From NCBI GenBank assembly GCA_028386065.3, contig JAKUCV010003083.1, positions 58,850 to 122,849 of the forward strand: a DNA stretch of 64,000 nucleotides, written 5' to 3'. Of this stretch, positions 32,203 to 45,048 are shown piece by piece. Made by a program: the position numbers and the translations under genes. The stretch's first letter is position 1; every line of letters starts with the position of its first letter. Source of the DNA: Turnera subulata (Eukaryota > Streptophyta > Magnoliopsida > Malpighiales > Passifloraceae). The notes below the pieces were generated by a model that made no database searches, was not told where the DNA came from, and was given only the letters and a program-made list of their open reading frames with translations.

Positions 32203-32760
32203 GTGCCGAGAGCATTTGTGATCACCACTGATGAGGATCTAGAGAATGTCGATGTCATAGCAGGTACTTTTACAGTCTTTGGTAGTACTGCTTATACTTT
32301 GATTGATCCTGGTGCTACGCATTCTTTTGTCACGAAAAGTTTTGCAATACAACATAACTGTACGGAAGAAAATTTAACTTGTCCGATGAGGGTTAGGTTA
32401 CCTACTGGTATAGTGGTCAGATTAACCCATGTGTGCAGGGACGTTTCTCTTTCATACGATAACGAGGTTTTTCTTACACGGTTGGTTGTGATGAGCATTG
32501 GAGGTTTCGATATCATTCTGGGGATGGATTGGTTGTCGAGGTACAGTGTTATGGTAAACTGTCGAATCAAGGAAGTGCTGTTGACTTCCGATGGTGGACG
32601 ACAGGTTTTGTTGACAAGTATTGGGAGAGCTGCCACTACGTTTAGTATCTCTGCTAACCAGGATATCGGAATGAAGCCGCATGGTCCAGATGCTTTGTTA
32701 ACTCACATCAAGGGCGAAGACGTTCAGACTCCAGTTTTGGGGGACATCATTGATGTGAGA
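32203..32760 (+). pseudogene. gypsy aspartic protease
   Basis: The retropepsin segment continues in the gag frame. The active-site motif reads LIDPGATHSF at 32302 onward where the family has D-S-G; the codon CCT gives Pro. IILGMDWLSRY follows, as expected of gypsy proteases. Confidence 0.8.
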
Positions 32761-34120
32761 GAGTTTTCAGATGTGTTTCCAGATGATCTACTAGGATTGC
32801 CACCTGACAGAGAAGTTGAGTACACCATCGATTTGATGCCAGTAGTGACACCTATCTCGATAGCACCATATCGGATGGCACCTATAGAACTCCAGGAGTT
32901 GAAGAAGTAGTTAGATGAGTTGCTCGAGAAGGGATTCATCAGACCTAGTACATCACCTTGGGGATCACCAGTTCTGTTTGTGAAGAAGAAAGATGGTAGT
33001 TTGCGAATGTGTGTGGACTACCGACAACTGAACAAAGTGACAGTGAAGAACAAGTATCCGCTTCCTAGGATTGATGACCTCTTTGATCAGTTATAGGGAG
33101 CTACCATATTTTCCAAGATTGATCTTCGGTCTGGATACCATCAGGTCAAGGTTGCAGAGAGGGACATACCGAAGACAACCTTCCGCACTCGGTATGGTCA
33201 CTTTGAGTTCACAGTGGTTCCTTTCGGCTTGACTAATGCACCTGCAGTTTTCATGTGCTTGATGCACTTGGTCCTGAACCAGTTCTTGGACAAGTTTGTG
33301 GTAGTCCTCATCGACGATATCCTGATATACTCCAAGAACAGGGAAGAACATGAAGAGCACCTGAGGGTAGTACTACAGAGATTGCGAGAGAAAGAGTTGT
33401 ATGCCAAGTTCAGCAAGTGCGAGTTCTAGCTTGAAGAAGTAGCATTCCTTGGACATGTTGTATCCGGGGATGGGATTAAGGTTGACCCTGCTAAAGTGAA
33501 AGCTATTCTAGAGTGGGAGTTACCCAAGACAGTACCAGAAGTCATAAGTTTTCTTGGCCTTGCAAGATATTACCGGAGATTCATCGAGGGTTTTCCTTGA
33601 TAGCCAGTCCGATGACCAAGCTATTGAGGAAAAATCAAACCTTTGTTTGGAGTGAAGATTGCCAGAAGAGTTTTGATGAACTGAAGAAGAAGTTGACATC
33701 AGCGCCAGTTTTGACAGTAGCTAAGCCAGGAGTGGAGTATGTGTTGTTTTACGATGCTTCAGGTCTTGGTTTGGGAGCAGTTCTGATGCAAGAGGGCCGA
33801 GTGATTGCCTATGCTTCGAGACAGTTGAGACAACATGAGAAAAACTATCCGACACATGATCTAGAGATGGCCGCAGTGATCCTTGCTTTGAAGATTTGGC
33901 GACATTACTTGTTTGGAGAGAGATGCCGGATTTGCACAAATCATAAGAGCCTCAAGTACATCATGACACAGAAGGAGCTTAACCTGCGACAAAGACGTTG
34001 GGTTGAGTTACTGAACGATTATGATCGTACGATTGAGTACCACTCTGGAAAAGCTAATGTTGTAGCTGATGCTTTGAGCCGGAGACAACCAGAAGATGCT
34101 TCCACGACCTACTCGATATC
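32761..34120 (+). pseudogene. gypsy reverse transcriptase and RNase H
   Basis: RT motifs include [41 protein letters not shown] and catalytic LIDDILIYS. RNase H motifs include [14 protein letters not shown] and [11 protein letters not shown], ending with [13 protein letters not shown] stops lie at 32908, 33094 and 33427, and a one-base loss near 33590 shifts the frame. Confidence 0.92.
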
Positions 34121-35643
34121 CTCACTTATCGAGTTAAAGAAGATGGGAGTTGATTTGTCAGTTGATGAGACAGGAGCCTTGTTGACCCATATTGAAGTCA
34201 AGTCTAACCTGAGAGGCTGGATTGTGGAACTACAAGATGGAGATCCCGACCTGATCAAGCTGAAGGAAGCAGTCCGCAGTGGAAAAGAAGATAAGTTTCA
34301 CATAGCCGAGGATAGTGCAATGATGCTGGGGAAATGTCTATGTGTACCCAGTGTTAGTGACCTGCACAGTCATATTTTGGAAGAAGGACATATGACGCCG
34401 TATGCTATGCATCCCGGGAGCAAAAAGATGTACCAGAATTTGAGGAGTCATTTTTGGTGGCCGCGTATGAAGAAGGATGTAGCCGAGTATGTTGCTAAGT
34501 GTATCACCTGCCAGCAAGTGAAAGCTGAGCATCAGGCTCCAATAGAAAAGATGAGATCGTTGACAGTGCCAGAGTTGAAATGGGAGATGATCAATATGGA
34601 TTTTGTGGTCGGATTACCGTTGACTCGGAGACAGCATGATGCTATCTGGGTTATTGTTGATCGACTTACAAAATCAGCCCATTTTCTTCCCATCCGATAG
34701 ACAGACACCTTGGATAAGTTGGCGAAGCAGTATGTTGCAGAGATTGTGAGGCTGCATGGAATTCCTAAGTCCATAGTCTCAGACAGAGATCCGAGGTTTA
34801 CATCACAGTTTTGGAAGAGTCTGCAAATAGCTTTGGGTACGAAGTTGAGTTTCAGTACCGCATTTCATCCTCAGACAGACGGACAGTCAGAGAGGACTAT
34901 TCAGACACTAGAAGATATGCTAAGGGCTTGTGCTCTTAACTTCAGTGGGAGTTGGGACCAGTATTTGCCTTTAGCGGAGTTTGCCTACAATAACAGTTTT
35001 CATTCCAGTATCGACATGCCACCGTTTGAAGCTCTTTACGGAAGGAAATGCCGAAGTCTAGTTTGTTGGGATGAAGAAGGTCTCCGTTTGATCGGATCCA
35101 GATTTGGTTAAGCAGACGGTTGATAAGATTCAGACAGTTAAGCAGAGTATGAGAGCAGCATAGGACCGACGGAAGAGTTATGCCGATAAGCAACGTCGTG
35201 AGATGGAGTACCTGGTGGGAGAAAGAGTTTTCCTCCGAGTTGCACCTTGGAAGGGTGTTATCAGATTCGGTAAAAGAGGGAAGCTAAGTCCTAGGTACAT
35301 CGGGCCGTATGAGATTATGGAAAGGGTTGGACCCTTTGCATACAGATTGTCTTTACCAGAGGAGTTGTCACGGATTCACGACGTGTTTCATGTCTCCATG
35401 TTGAAAAGGTACAGATCAGATCCGAGTCATGTGGTTACCACAGCAGATGTTGAGGTCGCAGAGGATCTTACGTATACAGAGTTGCTAGAGTAGATTCTTG
35501 CCTGGGAGGTCAGACAGTTGAGGAACAGAGTTATTCCGATGGTAAAGGTTAAGTGGAGCAAGCACTCTGCGAACGAGTCTACGTGGGAAGTCGAGGAACA
35601 TATGCGTTCTCAGTATCCGCACCTGTTCATGGCATCGAAGTGA
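34121..35643 (+). pseudogene. gypsy integrase and C-terminal chromodomain
   Basis: A zinc-binding segment ([19 protein letters not shown] ... CITC) is followed by the catalytic core ([27 protein letters not shown]) and a chromodomain-like end (VKWSKHSANESTWEVEEHM). TAG stops are at 34698, 35161 and 35491, and a one-base insertion lies near 35096. The natural stop is TGA at 35641-35643. Confidence 0.9.
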
Positions 35644-35679
35644 ATTTTGGGGACGAAATTCTTTTTAAGGTGGGTAGGC

Positions 35680-38291
35680 TGTAACAGCCCAGGTAAAAAT
35701 TTCATTTTTACCGGGACTGTTTAAGTTAATTTACAGTAATTTACCATTGATTTTAATCTTGGGTAATTAATTCGTGGTAAATCGAGTATTGAATTCTGAA
35801 ACCGAGCCTTGTCCCACGTTCGGGATTTTTTTTGCGGATTTTACGGACCAAAGTTGGAATTTTCCGGGTCTAGGAATCTTCATAAAAGCCGGGTTTATCC
35901 TCGAGTTAACGGACCAAAAATAAAGATAAGGGGGTATACTGGACATTTTCTGGCCCAGGCAGGTCACACTTCACATGCAGCATAGTAACCGCATAATTGA
36001 GGAGCTCAATTATTCAGTAGCCTCTTTCCTGTGTAACTAGTACCTCACCCGTGATTTACCAGTGATGTTGCACTGCCTATAAAACTATACCTCTTGTGCT
36101 TCCAGTACACAAACACAACCTTCATCTCTTCTGCAAACATTTTTTTTTTCCAGTAGACCTTTTCCCTGCAACTCACACCCTGAGTACAAACCTCACAAAA
36201 CCTGCAAAAGAAGGAAAAAAAAAGAAAAAAAAAACAACACACAAACTGCCACGTCACCACCACCCTCCTCCTCTCCTTCTTCTTTTCTTCCCTGTGGCCG
36301 ACCACCACACCACCTCACCGCCACCACCAAACCCGAGACTATCACTAGTCACCTTCCTCCCTCGCCCTTTTCGCTCGCTCGCTCGACCGCCGCGCAGAGG
36401 AGACGCGACTGAAGCGCGCCGCCCGAGCCTCGTCGACTTTATCTTCGTGCACGGCGACCAGCAGCCGACGGGACGCGACCACCGCCTTTCTCCTCGCCGC
36501 CATCGCACTCGTCTCCGTCTGTACCGTCTCGCCTTGCATGCGCCGACGCCTTTCCGCCTGCAGTCGTCTCCCCACGTCGCCCGTCCCGCCGCTGCAAGGT
36601 GAGCCGTGGGATGTGCAGACCCGGATGTGTGGTATGGGTCGCGGGTTAACCCGTTTGGAGTATGGGTTGGGTTTTCTGTCTGCTGGGCTTGGCATTTGGG
36701 TCGGGCCGTGGGCTGAGCGTTGGGCCTGCTGCGTGGGCCTGACCTTGGGCTCCTGCTTGGGGTTTGAGATGGGCTTGTGCAGTGGGTTGGGCCAGCACTA
36801 TTTGGGCCCAGTCCGATTTAATAAAAAAAAGAAATAAATCTTGAAAAAAAGAGAAAATATAATGGAAAAGAAAATTAATTTTGGGAAAATATTTTATGGT
36901 ATATATAATTATGGAAAATAATTATTATGGGAAAAAAATATATTTGGAAAGGGTATTTTCAAAGTATTGTACCGGAATAATATCCGGGTATGAGTATAAG
37001 TATAGTATGGTATTTTGACACTTAGAAATAAATGGTGAATTATGATGATAATGGAAAATTAACCCGGAGGAGTAACCGAGGCGAGTCAGTATTTATTTTT
37101 CGGTACACAGTATTAGCATGGCATTTGCATATCACCTTATGTTTGCATATTATTTGATTGATATAGGAGCTGATAACGAGCAGTTTGCTGAGGAACCGGA
37201 CTTGGAATCTGTTGGACATTTCCATGATTGATAATCGGCTAAGGTGAGGATGGATAACCTTTGTTATGTTGCCTGTAATACTTTGTGTGCTTTGTTGTTT
37301 GATTGAACTGCTGAGATATTCATTGTTGGTTATTTGATTGTTGTGATTATTGCTGTTGTGGTTGTTGGACTGTGATATTGATTCTGTGGATGTTGTGTTC
37401 AGTTTGATGTTGAACTATTGACTGTGGATAATTGAGAAAAAGAAAAATGGAAATTGGAAAGTGAATTTGAGATGATGATTTAATTATCATGTGGAAAGTA
37501 GTGGTACGACCCGATGGTTTGAAAATTAATTTTGGGATGCTATGGTCGGTTACTTGGTTTGGGGATGTTGATCCCGGTTGTTCTTTGGGTTGTTGAACCC
37601 GGTATGGTTATTTTAGGATGTTGATCCCGATATGGTATGGTTATTTTGGGACGTGGCCCCGGTATGGTAAGATTTGGTATGGTTCTCTTGACCTGGCATC
37701 CGGAATTAATTGATAACCTGGTACGACCTTAGCTTGTCCAGTGACGGGGCCCGGAAGATAAAACTGGAAATAATAATAAATATTCTTTTGGTCTTGGCTC
37801 AGTTTTGTTTGAGTTATGCTATTGCTTGCCTGTGTTTCCTTTACAGTATTACGGTTGCTTGCATATCACTGTTTATCCTTCGTCGGTGAGCACTTCGGAC
37901 TCACCCCTCTCCTGCGAGGTTTCATCCCGTAGGTTAAGTTGTTTCGTAGTTCAGGTACGACGTTCGATTGCTGCTGCTTTCTTCTCCACCTGACTCCGGA
38001 TCCATACCTCCGCTGCATGTGCATATAAGTCTTCCGCTGCTGTGTTATATATGTTGCTGTTTTGCTGCTTTCCTGTATGGCTTATGATGATGTTTATACT
38101 GGATATGCTGTTGTTGTTGAGCTAGTGTGTGGTTTGAATAATGGTCCCCGTGTATGGGTGACAGATGATATTTTTGTTGTATTTGGATTTATTGTGTAGT
38201 ATTTTGACTGCGATGTACTGTCTGTTCTATCAATAAGAATAGTTTCGGCACGTGTTTACTGTGTACGGTAAATACGGGTCGGGGCGCTTCA
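35680..38291 (+). repeat. 3' LTR, complete
   Basis: This 2612-bp LTR starts TGTAACAGCCC and ends GGGGCGCTTCA. The same start appears at 63805 in another copy. An internal GC-rich stretch (about 36240-36800) gives only chance open frames. Confidence 0.9.
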
Positions 38292-38296
38292 ACCTA

Positions 38297-39075
38297 TCTC
38301 TGTCAGGTATTAATCGATGGGCCTCCCAGAGCATCTGCTCTCCTTCGTCTGGATCCAAAACGTCCTCCATGCGTTCATGTGTTATCAAAAGGAGTTCAGG
38401 GCGATGTTGTTCAATAACAAACACCTGGTGTCGAGGCCCTCCTCTGAATCGGATGGTCCAGGACCTCTTCGACCACACCGTCAAGGCCTTAGACATCTAT
38501 AAAGCCATCTGCGACGCGATGGAGCAGATTAGAGACTAGAAGAAACTTCTTGACATTGTTCTTTGAGGCCTCCATACTAATAATCATAATAATAATAATA
38601 ACACCACCACCCACCACTGGATCGGAGAAGGCCAGTTCGTCGCACCGCAATGCCCTCATCGATTTGTCCGTCTCCATGCTCGACAATAAGGACTCCTCCT
38701 CCTCCGCCCCATGCTAGACGAGAAGGACTCCTCCTCCTCCTCCATTGCCGGCCACCGCAACCGGTCCTTCGGCCGTCAGAACCCCTCCGCCTCCTCCATG
38801 GACCGTCGCCACTTCCGCCGGTCATTTCTGGTCATTGTCTTGGAGCGTTCCGTGCTCCTGGTCTGCCACCAGGCAACTACAAGCCATAGGGAACAATCCA
38901 GTCGCCCCCCAAAGGGAGCGAGGTGATTGCCATAGGAAGGGTTGCGGTGGCGGTGTACACCATGAACTCGATGCTGCTATTTGAGATGTAGGCATTGGTG
39001 CCCGCGATCCCATGCTAGGACAGGGGCTTGCAGGTGCATTTCTCGGTGCCCAAGCAGCTTCCGTGGGCAGCGTCG
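38297..39075 (+). pseudogene. ROH1-like (DUF793) gene fragment
   Basis: Translations in shifting frames match conserved parts of the plant ROH1/DUF793 family, whose Arabidopsis member binds an EXO70 exocyst subunit. Visible blocks are FRAMLFNNKHLVSRP, VKALDIYKAICDAMEQIRD, RNRSFGRQN, ARQLQAIGNN-like TRQLQAIGNN, AVYTMNSMLLF and DRGLQVHFSVPKQ. At least two frameshifts and several stops (a TAG just after QIRD, others near 38995 and 39016) break it. The start is missing and the 3' LTR abuts it 5 bp upstream, so the LTR element probably inserted next to or into it. It is a dead partial copy. Confidence 0.82.
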
Positions 39076-39740
39076 ATCAAAGGAGCAGGGAGAAAATAAT
39101 TTTTTCCCCATTGATTAATACATGGGTATTAAATTGGGGCGATTAGGATTTAGGTCTTTAATTAGTTTTTTCTGACATTTAAAAGTTGTGTTGATGGATG
39201 AAAAATAAAAATTCAATATCTGGCTAAAAATAAAAATTTGGATAAATATTATCACACACACTTTTAAAAGAAAAAAATATATATTTTTTTATTTTCCATA
39301 TTTAAGAAATATGACATATAAATAATATTTTTAGTTAAATTAATTGGTTTACCTGAGTATTAAATTAATCACGGCACAATAATGTGTTTGGTTATTAACT
39401 TTTTCCTTTTTTCCCATTGGTCCTCACTGGATTTTTGTTATTAAAAATATTTTTTTAAAATAAAAGATATCCACTAGATGCCTTCGCCAGGTGGACCATC
39501 CATCCTTGCCACGTGGCGTATGCATCAGCGATGGTCACACGCAATTTTGACTTCGACCAAATTGAACAAAATTGGATAACTTGGAGAGTAAATTGACCAA
39601 ATTACAAACCTTGGACATCCAATTGAACAATTTTGAATTATAATACCTAAACTGAATAAAAAGTGATAACATAAGGGTCAAATAGGTACTTAAGCCTTTA
39701 TTTTATTGTCTTCTTCCTTAGCTATAAGAATTATATCTAT
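39076..39740. other. AT-rich spacer
   Basis: Nothing was recognised beyond short AT-rich runs. Confidence 0.5.
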
Positions 39741-39964
39741 TAGAATTACTGATAGAGTTGAATCACAAGCTAAAAGAATTATATCTATTAGAATTATTGA
39801 TAGAGTTGAATCACAAATGTGTATATTTGTGCTCAGATTTATTGACATTAGATATTATCTATTTTAGACAATTAACTCGATTATCAAAAAACTGTGGATT
39901 AAAAATATGCGAGAATAGCATATTTCATACATCATGTTTAATCTTGATATTATAAAATGAAGGG

Positions 39965-40009
<45 letters not shown>

Positions 40010-42190
40010 CACATATATATATGTATGTATATGTTAGTGTAATATGCCCAAAAGCCAATCAACGGATGATTGTACATAGTCATGTAAATACATTAAGGTT
40101 ATTCCAAAAATATGTTTATGAGATAAACGCTTGCACATATTTATAACCCTAGAATATTTTATATTCTTAAATGTCTCTAGTCGATTATTATTGTGGATGG
40201 GTTGTAATAATAAATTAAGACTAGAGTATGTTGAGAATTATATGAGATATGAATTCTACATACGGGTACAAGTTAGAGAACTTGTGGACTGGACCGACCC
40301 AACATAGGAACACTACATGGAACGTTATATAATTGTCATTAGTGGTTCTTATATGTATTGTCTTTAGACCTGAGATCATCAAGGTTCCCAACATGTGAGT
40401 CATATACTTTGATATTACTCTTGGCTATTCGTAACTGAGTAGACCTTAGTGTAATCATTGGGTATATGATATAATGTGTAGTGGGTTTTGTATGACCAAG
40501 ATGGGATTCGTCCAACCCTTATAACGAGTATATTATCAGACGGGCCTCTTGATAGAGTTGAACTATAAATGCATGGCCATGCTCGGATTATGTGATATGG
40601 TGATATCATTAGTATCCGTTTTACATAGTTAACTCGTGGATCAAGAAACTTAGATTAAACATATACGAGATTGACTTATTCCATGTCTCGTGTTTAATCT
40701 TGATAATGTGACGAAAGGATAATGACATGTTTCCGAGGCATAATGAATCAGTACTGATCTTGTCGTTTGGGTAGCAATGATGTGTTGCTAGACGCCGCTC
40801 ATTGTTTATAATTGTAAATGAGTTTACAATTATTGCCAAACGTTACAAGTGCCTACAGGGTCACACACGTAGAAATGTTGATTCGAGCTGGTGGTTTTAC
40901 CATGGTTGGACTGTGGTTCGACCAGACAGTTGGACCATGATTGGACCGTGGTTGGACCAGGGTCGTTTTGGTTCACTAATTGTCTGAATTATTGAACCAG
41001 AATTAGTGCTGTGATGTGTTGATATATGATAATGCATTAGTGGTAGACAAGATAATGGGAATCATAATCATGATAGTTGGTGGACCATTATGTTGGCCAT
41101 TGTCTCTATTACTTTATACATTAGTGGAGGTGGGCAATCAGATTATCTTGAGCTTGCATTCTGAGTTTTTCAGACTTGTAAGAACACACACACACACCCC
41201 TTTTCTTTGAGAAAGAAAGAAAACACCAAAAACACAAGTTCTAGCTCCCGGAAATCTACAGCTAGCACTATTGTCGGGAGTGCTCGGGTTGGTAATCGTG
41301 AGACGATTTTCGACTAGTTATCGACGGTTCGTGTGGATACCGTAGAGGAGCAGGATTGCTGTCCGGTTCTTGCTGATTCAACTAAACAGTTGAGTGAAAG
41401 ATCTCAACCATTTCCAGGTACGATTTTTGTTATTCGGTTTACTCTGTTTCACATGGATCCTCCATGAGTACCGGGTCTTTCCGCTACATTTTGATTGTCA
41501 AGTTTGCATGCCCGGTTACTTACAGTATGTATATATATATATATATAAAATTTTGTTAAATTAGTATTGATCTTGTGACTTAGAAAGCAATGATGTATTG
41601 ATAAACACTGTTATTGTTCATAATTATAAATATGAATTTATAATTATTGTCAACGTGATTAAAGCCAATAGGGTTACACACTTAGGATTGTTAATTTGAG
41701 TTAAATGTCCAAAAGGGTTTGGATTATTTTTATTATATAATTTTGGATTATAAATGATAAGCCCACGTTAAGCTTATTATTAAGCCTGCAACATAACCCT
41801 AATCACATTGGGGTTAACCTAAGATAGCTAGGTTAGTACGCATATATATAATGATATATTTGCAAGACGAACACGTGTGTGAAACACTTAACATCAGATA
41901 GACACAACTTTAACTTCTCTATTCGTGAGGAGACAACTAACACTTAAGATGAGTGAGAGAGAGAGTGCTCGAACTAGAGATCAAGTGACGACATCTGGTG
42001 GTGTTTGACCGTTCGTGTGGATTCCTTGGAGAAATTGAATTATTTGTTCGGTTTTAACTAATTCAGCTCAAAAGTTGGGTGAAAGATCTCGACCAAAATA
42101 TGTATAAAATCTAATCTATGGTCCTCCCCGTTTCACTTGGACCCTAATACAATTCTAGTTTTATATTCTGCAGTCTCAACTTGCTTATGC
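39741..42190 (+). mobile_element. Old copia-like LTR split by a younger LTR of the same family
   Basis: Flanks 39741-40031 and 41525-42190 align with consecutive parts of the LTR that separates them (for example GTTTAATCTTGATA and AGCAATGATGT), so an older copy was interrupted. A related 3' piece recurs at 45480-45990. No coding part is present. Confidence 0.7.
40032..41524 (+). mobile_element. Solo LTR, copia-like
   Basis: It begins TGTTAGTGTAATATGCC and ends near TACTTACA (TG to CA). GTATA precedes it and GTATG follows, a 4-of-5 match in a TA-rich site. No internal region or second LTR is present. Confidence 0.6.
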
Positions 42191-42197
42191 AACTCGA

Positions 42198-42351
42198 ACC
42201 TAATAGAAATAATAGCAACAAAATTGAATTAAAAGGAGAGGAAAGATAAGTATGTAGGCCTAAATTGGCTAAGAACCTAGTAGAAATAATAGAAACAAAA
42301 TTGAATTAAATGGAGACTAAAGATAAGTATGTAGGGCTAAATTGGCTAAGA
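42198..42351 (+). repeat. 77-bp tandem duplication
   Basis: Two head-to-tail copies (42198-42274 and 42275-42351) differ at a few positions. The second copy runs into the start of the solo LTR at 42330, so the duplication includes the LTR edge. Confidence 0.8.
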
Positions 42352-45043
42352 TGGGGATGAATTAGCCTTTTCCACTTAATTGCAGAATTGATATCACTAG
42401 TGTCGAATCGATTTAGTGTGTCATTTTAATAGCTATAAAAACGATTAGGCAAGAGAAAGAAGAGTTATTGACAATGGATTTATAGTGTTCCCCACACTGG
42501 AGTACATCCACTATTCAATGTATCCATCTTAAGATTTCTAAGCTTCACTAACTATGTTTTTCACAAAACAAACTAATAGCTGTGAGGACCGGCCGGAATT
42601 CGGCCTCCTCACCTTGTTCCTTCTTTTTTTTCAATCTAACAATCAAAGGAGTCGCCACCCCTGATTTTATTTCTTGGGAAAAACTATAGGCATTAATCCT
42701 TCTTAGGCAAAAAACATAAGGAACCGATCTAACGAACCAGAGATTGTTGGATTCGGGGATTCGTCACGGATAGGAAGGGGTGAGCATCCTACCCGTGTTG
42801 GGGCAAAACTTTTTGAAGTAAATGGATTAAATTACATGCCTTGTGTGAGTGTGCAAGTGTGAAAACAAAGTCACAACAAAGTTAAATCTAATCTAAAACA
42901 AAACAGAAAATTAAATATAATTGAGCTTGAGCTTCTACCTCCATAAACCACCCACGTACCCCGGCGACCAGGTTCAAAGCCTACGTAGTTCTTACATGAT
43001 ATCAATCAACAAACAAATCATCGCATCAGCAGCAAGCATCTCAACACATCAACAATACAGAAAATTAAAAGGGATTCAAGGTTACCTCTTCTATACCTCC
43101 TCTAGCTCCTAGTTTGTTTGGATTGTTTTCTCCACTAACTACCTTACCTCCTCTAAGCTCCACCTTGATCTACTCTTGATCTTCTCTTGCTGGGTGTTTG
43201 TTGATGCTATTCTCCACAAAATTTGTCTAGAATAACAGTAGGGAAAGAGTGTTTGAGGGCTTGGAGAAGTAGAGTTTTGCCAAACTTTTTCAAGCTTCAA
43301 AGAGTGTGTATTCTATTCTATTAGCTCTTAATGTGTATTTGAAGTTAATGGGGGGGCTCTATTTATAAAGCTCAAGAAGTGCAGAGGTTGTGGACCTCAT
43401 AATGGACAAGATTCTTGCTAAAAAACTGGTCTAAACTATGTAGGATTGATTAAATGGCCCGAAATCAAGGGAAAGTCGCATCCTAGGGACGCATGTCTGC
43501 CATTGCTGGGCGGTCATCGCGAGATGGCCGCCACAACGGCGGTCTTTGCTCCCATGACAGGCGGTCGTGGTGGTTATGCCGAGATGACCGCTCGCCGCTT
43601 GCTACAGTAACAGGTTTGTTTCCTTTTTTAGCTCCCAATCACCATTAATCCCGAGTTCGATTGATTTTTAGCGTAGAATTAAAGTTGTCAGACCAGAAAT
43701 CACTCCATTCTTGCTGGTTACTCCTATTAATCACTCCAATTAACATTAATACATCCTAATTAGCTCAAGATCAACTCTCTTCTACATTAAACTCATTTTT
43801 CCTATAAAAGTTAATTTTAATTCTGATTTTCGTATGGGCTGCAAGGAATGAGTTTTTGCTAAACTCCTGTGGATATCCACATCTCACTAATTAAACTTAT
43901 AAAACCCTTTAAGCCTAAAATTAAACCATCTAATTAACTTTGGGTTAAAACATTCTAAAAGTCTAAACTAGTAAAGTGTGGAAGTCCAAATTTGGGTGTT
44001 CACAATAGCCTATAATACAAGCCTTTTTTCTATACTAAACTCTAACCTTCACAACCACAAAGCTATCCCAAGCTTTGCTTTTGAGTATTCTAATAAGATA
44101 ACACATATCCTACTTAACTTAGTTGTTTTCTTCCTAGGTCTAACTAACAAATCCCTTCTCCCACAATGGTTTTCACAATTCCCTTCTCCCACAAGTTTTT
44201 CCAAGGTGCAACTTACAAACCTTCTCTCAAAGTTAATCCAAACTTTAATTATAGTTAACTAGTATGAATAGCTCCCAAGCTTGCCTAAGACATAATCTTC
44301 TCTCAAGATATCTTCAAAAATGACTCACTTAAGAAGTGTTACAAATTGAACAGAAGTTCTATTAATACTCTTAAGCTCAAGAGGAGAATTACTACTATGA
44401 TTGCACTTGTTTCTTTATTGGTAGCTCTGCTTCAACTGTTCAAACTCGTTTCTTTCATAAATGCAAGAGGGAAGCATCCATAAAGGATAATGGCCATATG
44501 TCACTATCTGGTGCTTTGGGATTTGGCATGAAAGATGCTAAATGTCCAACGTTCATATTTCCTCTTGTCACTGTCAGTTTTGACATTAGAGACACCACAA
44601 TGATCAGCTCCTTTTTACTAAGTCCTAGGTTATTTCAAACATGTGACCTTAGCTAAATCTTATCTCTGATTTTCTAAAAGGAAGTTGCAGATCATTTGAA
44701 TATGCTTTGTAGAATATAAAGATACAAGGCAATTAATAAGCTACATGGTAAGCGCACAATGAATAAGGTTAGAAAGGCACATCCATCTACATAACTAATA
44801 CGACTAAACATAATTTTCTACAAGCTTTCACATGCATGCTTAAGCTATGTATAATACATATTCTGAAAAATCTCAAAGCTTATTATAATCAAAATATGTT
44901 TAAGGCATAAGAAGGTTTAAAAAATATGAATAAACAAAATCATACACTCCATTTGTAAACTAGTAATTCGGTTAGTGTGCTTAATTAAGATTGAAGAAAA
45001 ATAATTAACATAAAGCACATGCTATTCCGATCTTAGGCCAACA
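42330..45043 (-). mobile_element. Old solo LTR of the SIRE-like copia family
   Basis: It runs from TGTAGGGCTAAATTGGC to TCTTAGGCCAACA and matches the LTRs at 47822-49572 and 61466-63250. AAGTA repeats at 42325-42329 and 45044-45048. Strand follows the intact element. Another solo LTR interrupts it at 42581; without that the LTR is about 1.29 kb. Confidence 0.85.
42581..44004. mobile_element. Solo LTR nested in the SIRE-like solo LTR
   Basis: The 1424-bp segment begins TGTGAGGACC and ends GGGTGTTCACA, so its ends are inverted (TGTGA/TCACA). ATAGC repeats at 42576-42580 and 44005-44009. The first 31 bases are themselves an imperfect hairpin around GGAATTC. The family is probably gypsy, judging by the GGAGTCGCCACC leader; orientation was not determined. 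Confidence 0.85.
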
Positions 45044-45048
45044 AAGTA

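Larger units (their letters stand above)
29050..38291 (+). mobile_element. Tekay-like Ty3/gypsy retrotransposon with truncated 5' LTR
   Basis: The order is partial 5' LTR (29050-30892), primer-binding site (30896-30910), gag-pol (31015-35643), weak polypurine tract and complete 3' LTR (35680-38291, TG to CA). Gag, protease, reverse transcriptase, RNase H, integrase and a C-terminal chromodomain follow in chromovirus order. The first 776 bp of the left LTR are missing, so no target-site duplication can be tested. All coding regions carry stops or frameshifts. Confidence 0.93.

Noticed and set aside
31015..35643. TAG reassigned or suppressed in the gypsy gag-pol
   Set aside because: Two frameshifts and an altered protease site also break the frame, and the neighbouring host frames use normal stops; decay is simpler.
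36096..36837. Open frames in the GC-rich part of the gypsy LTR (and at 29018-29437)
   Set aside because: They occur in both LTRs, so they are LTR sequence, not genes.
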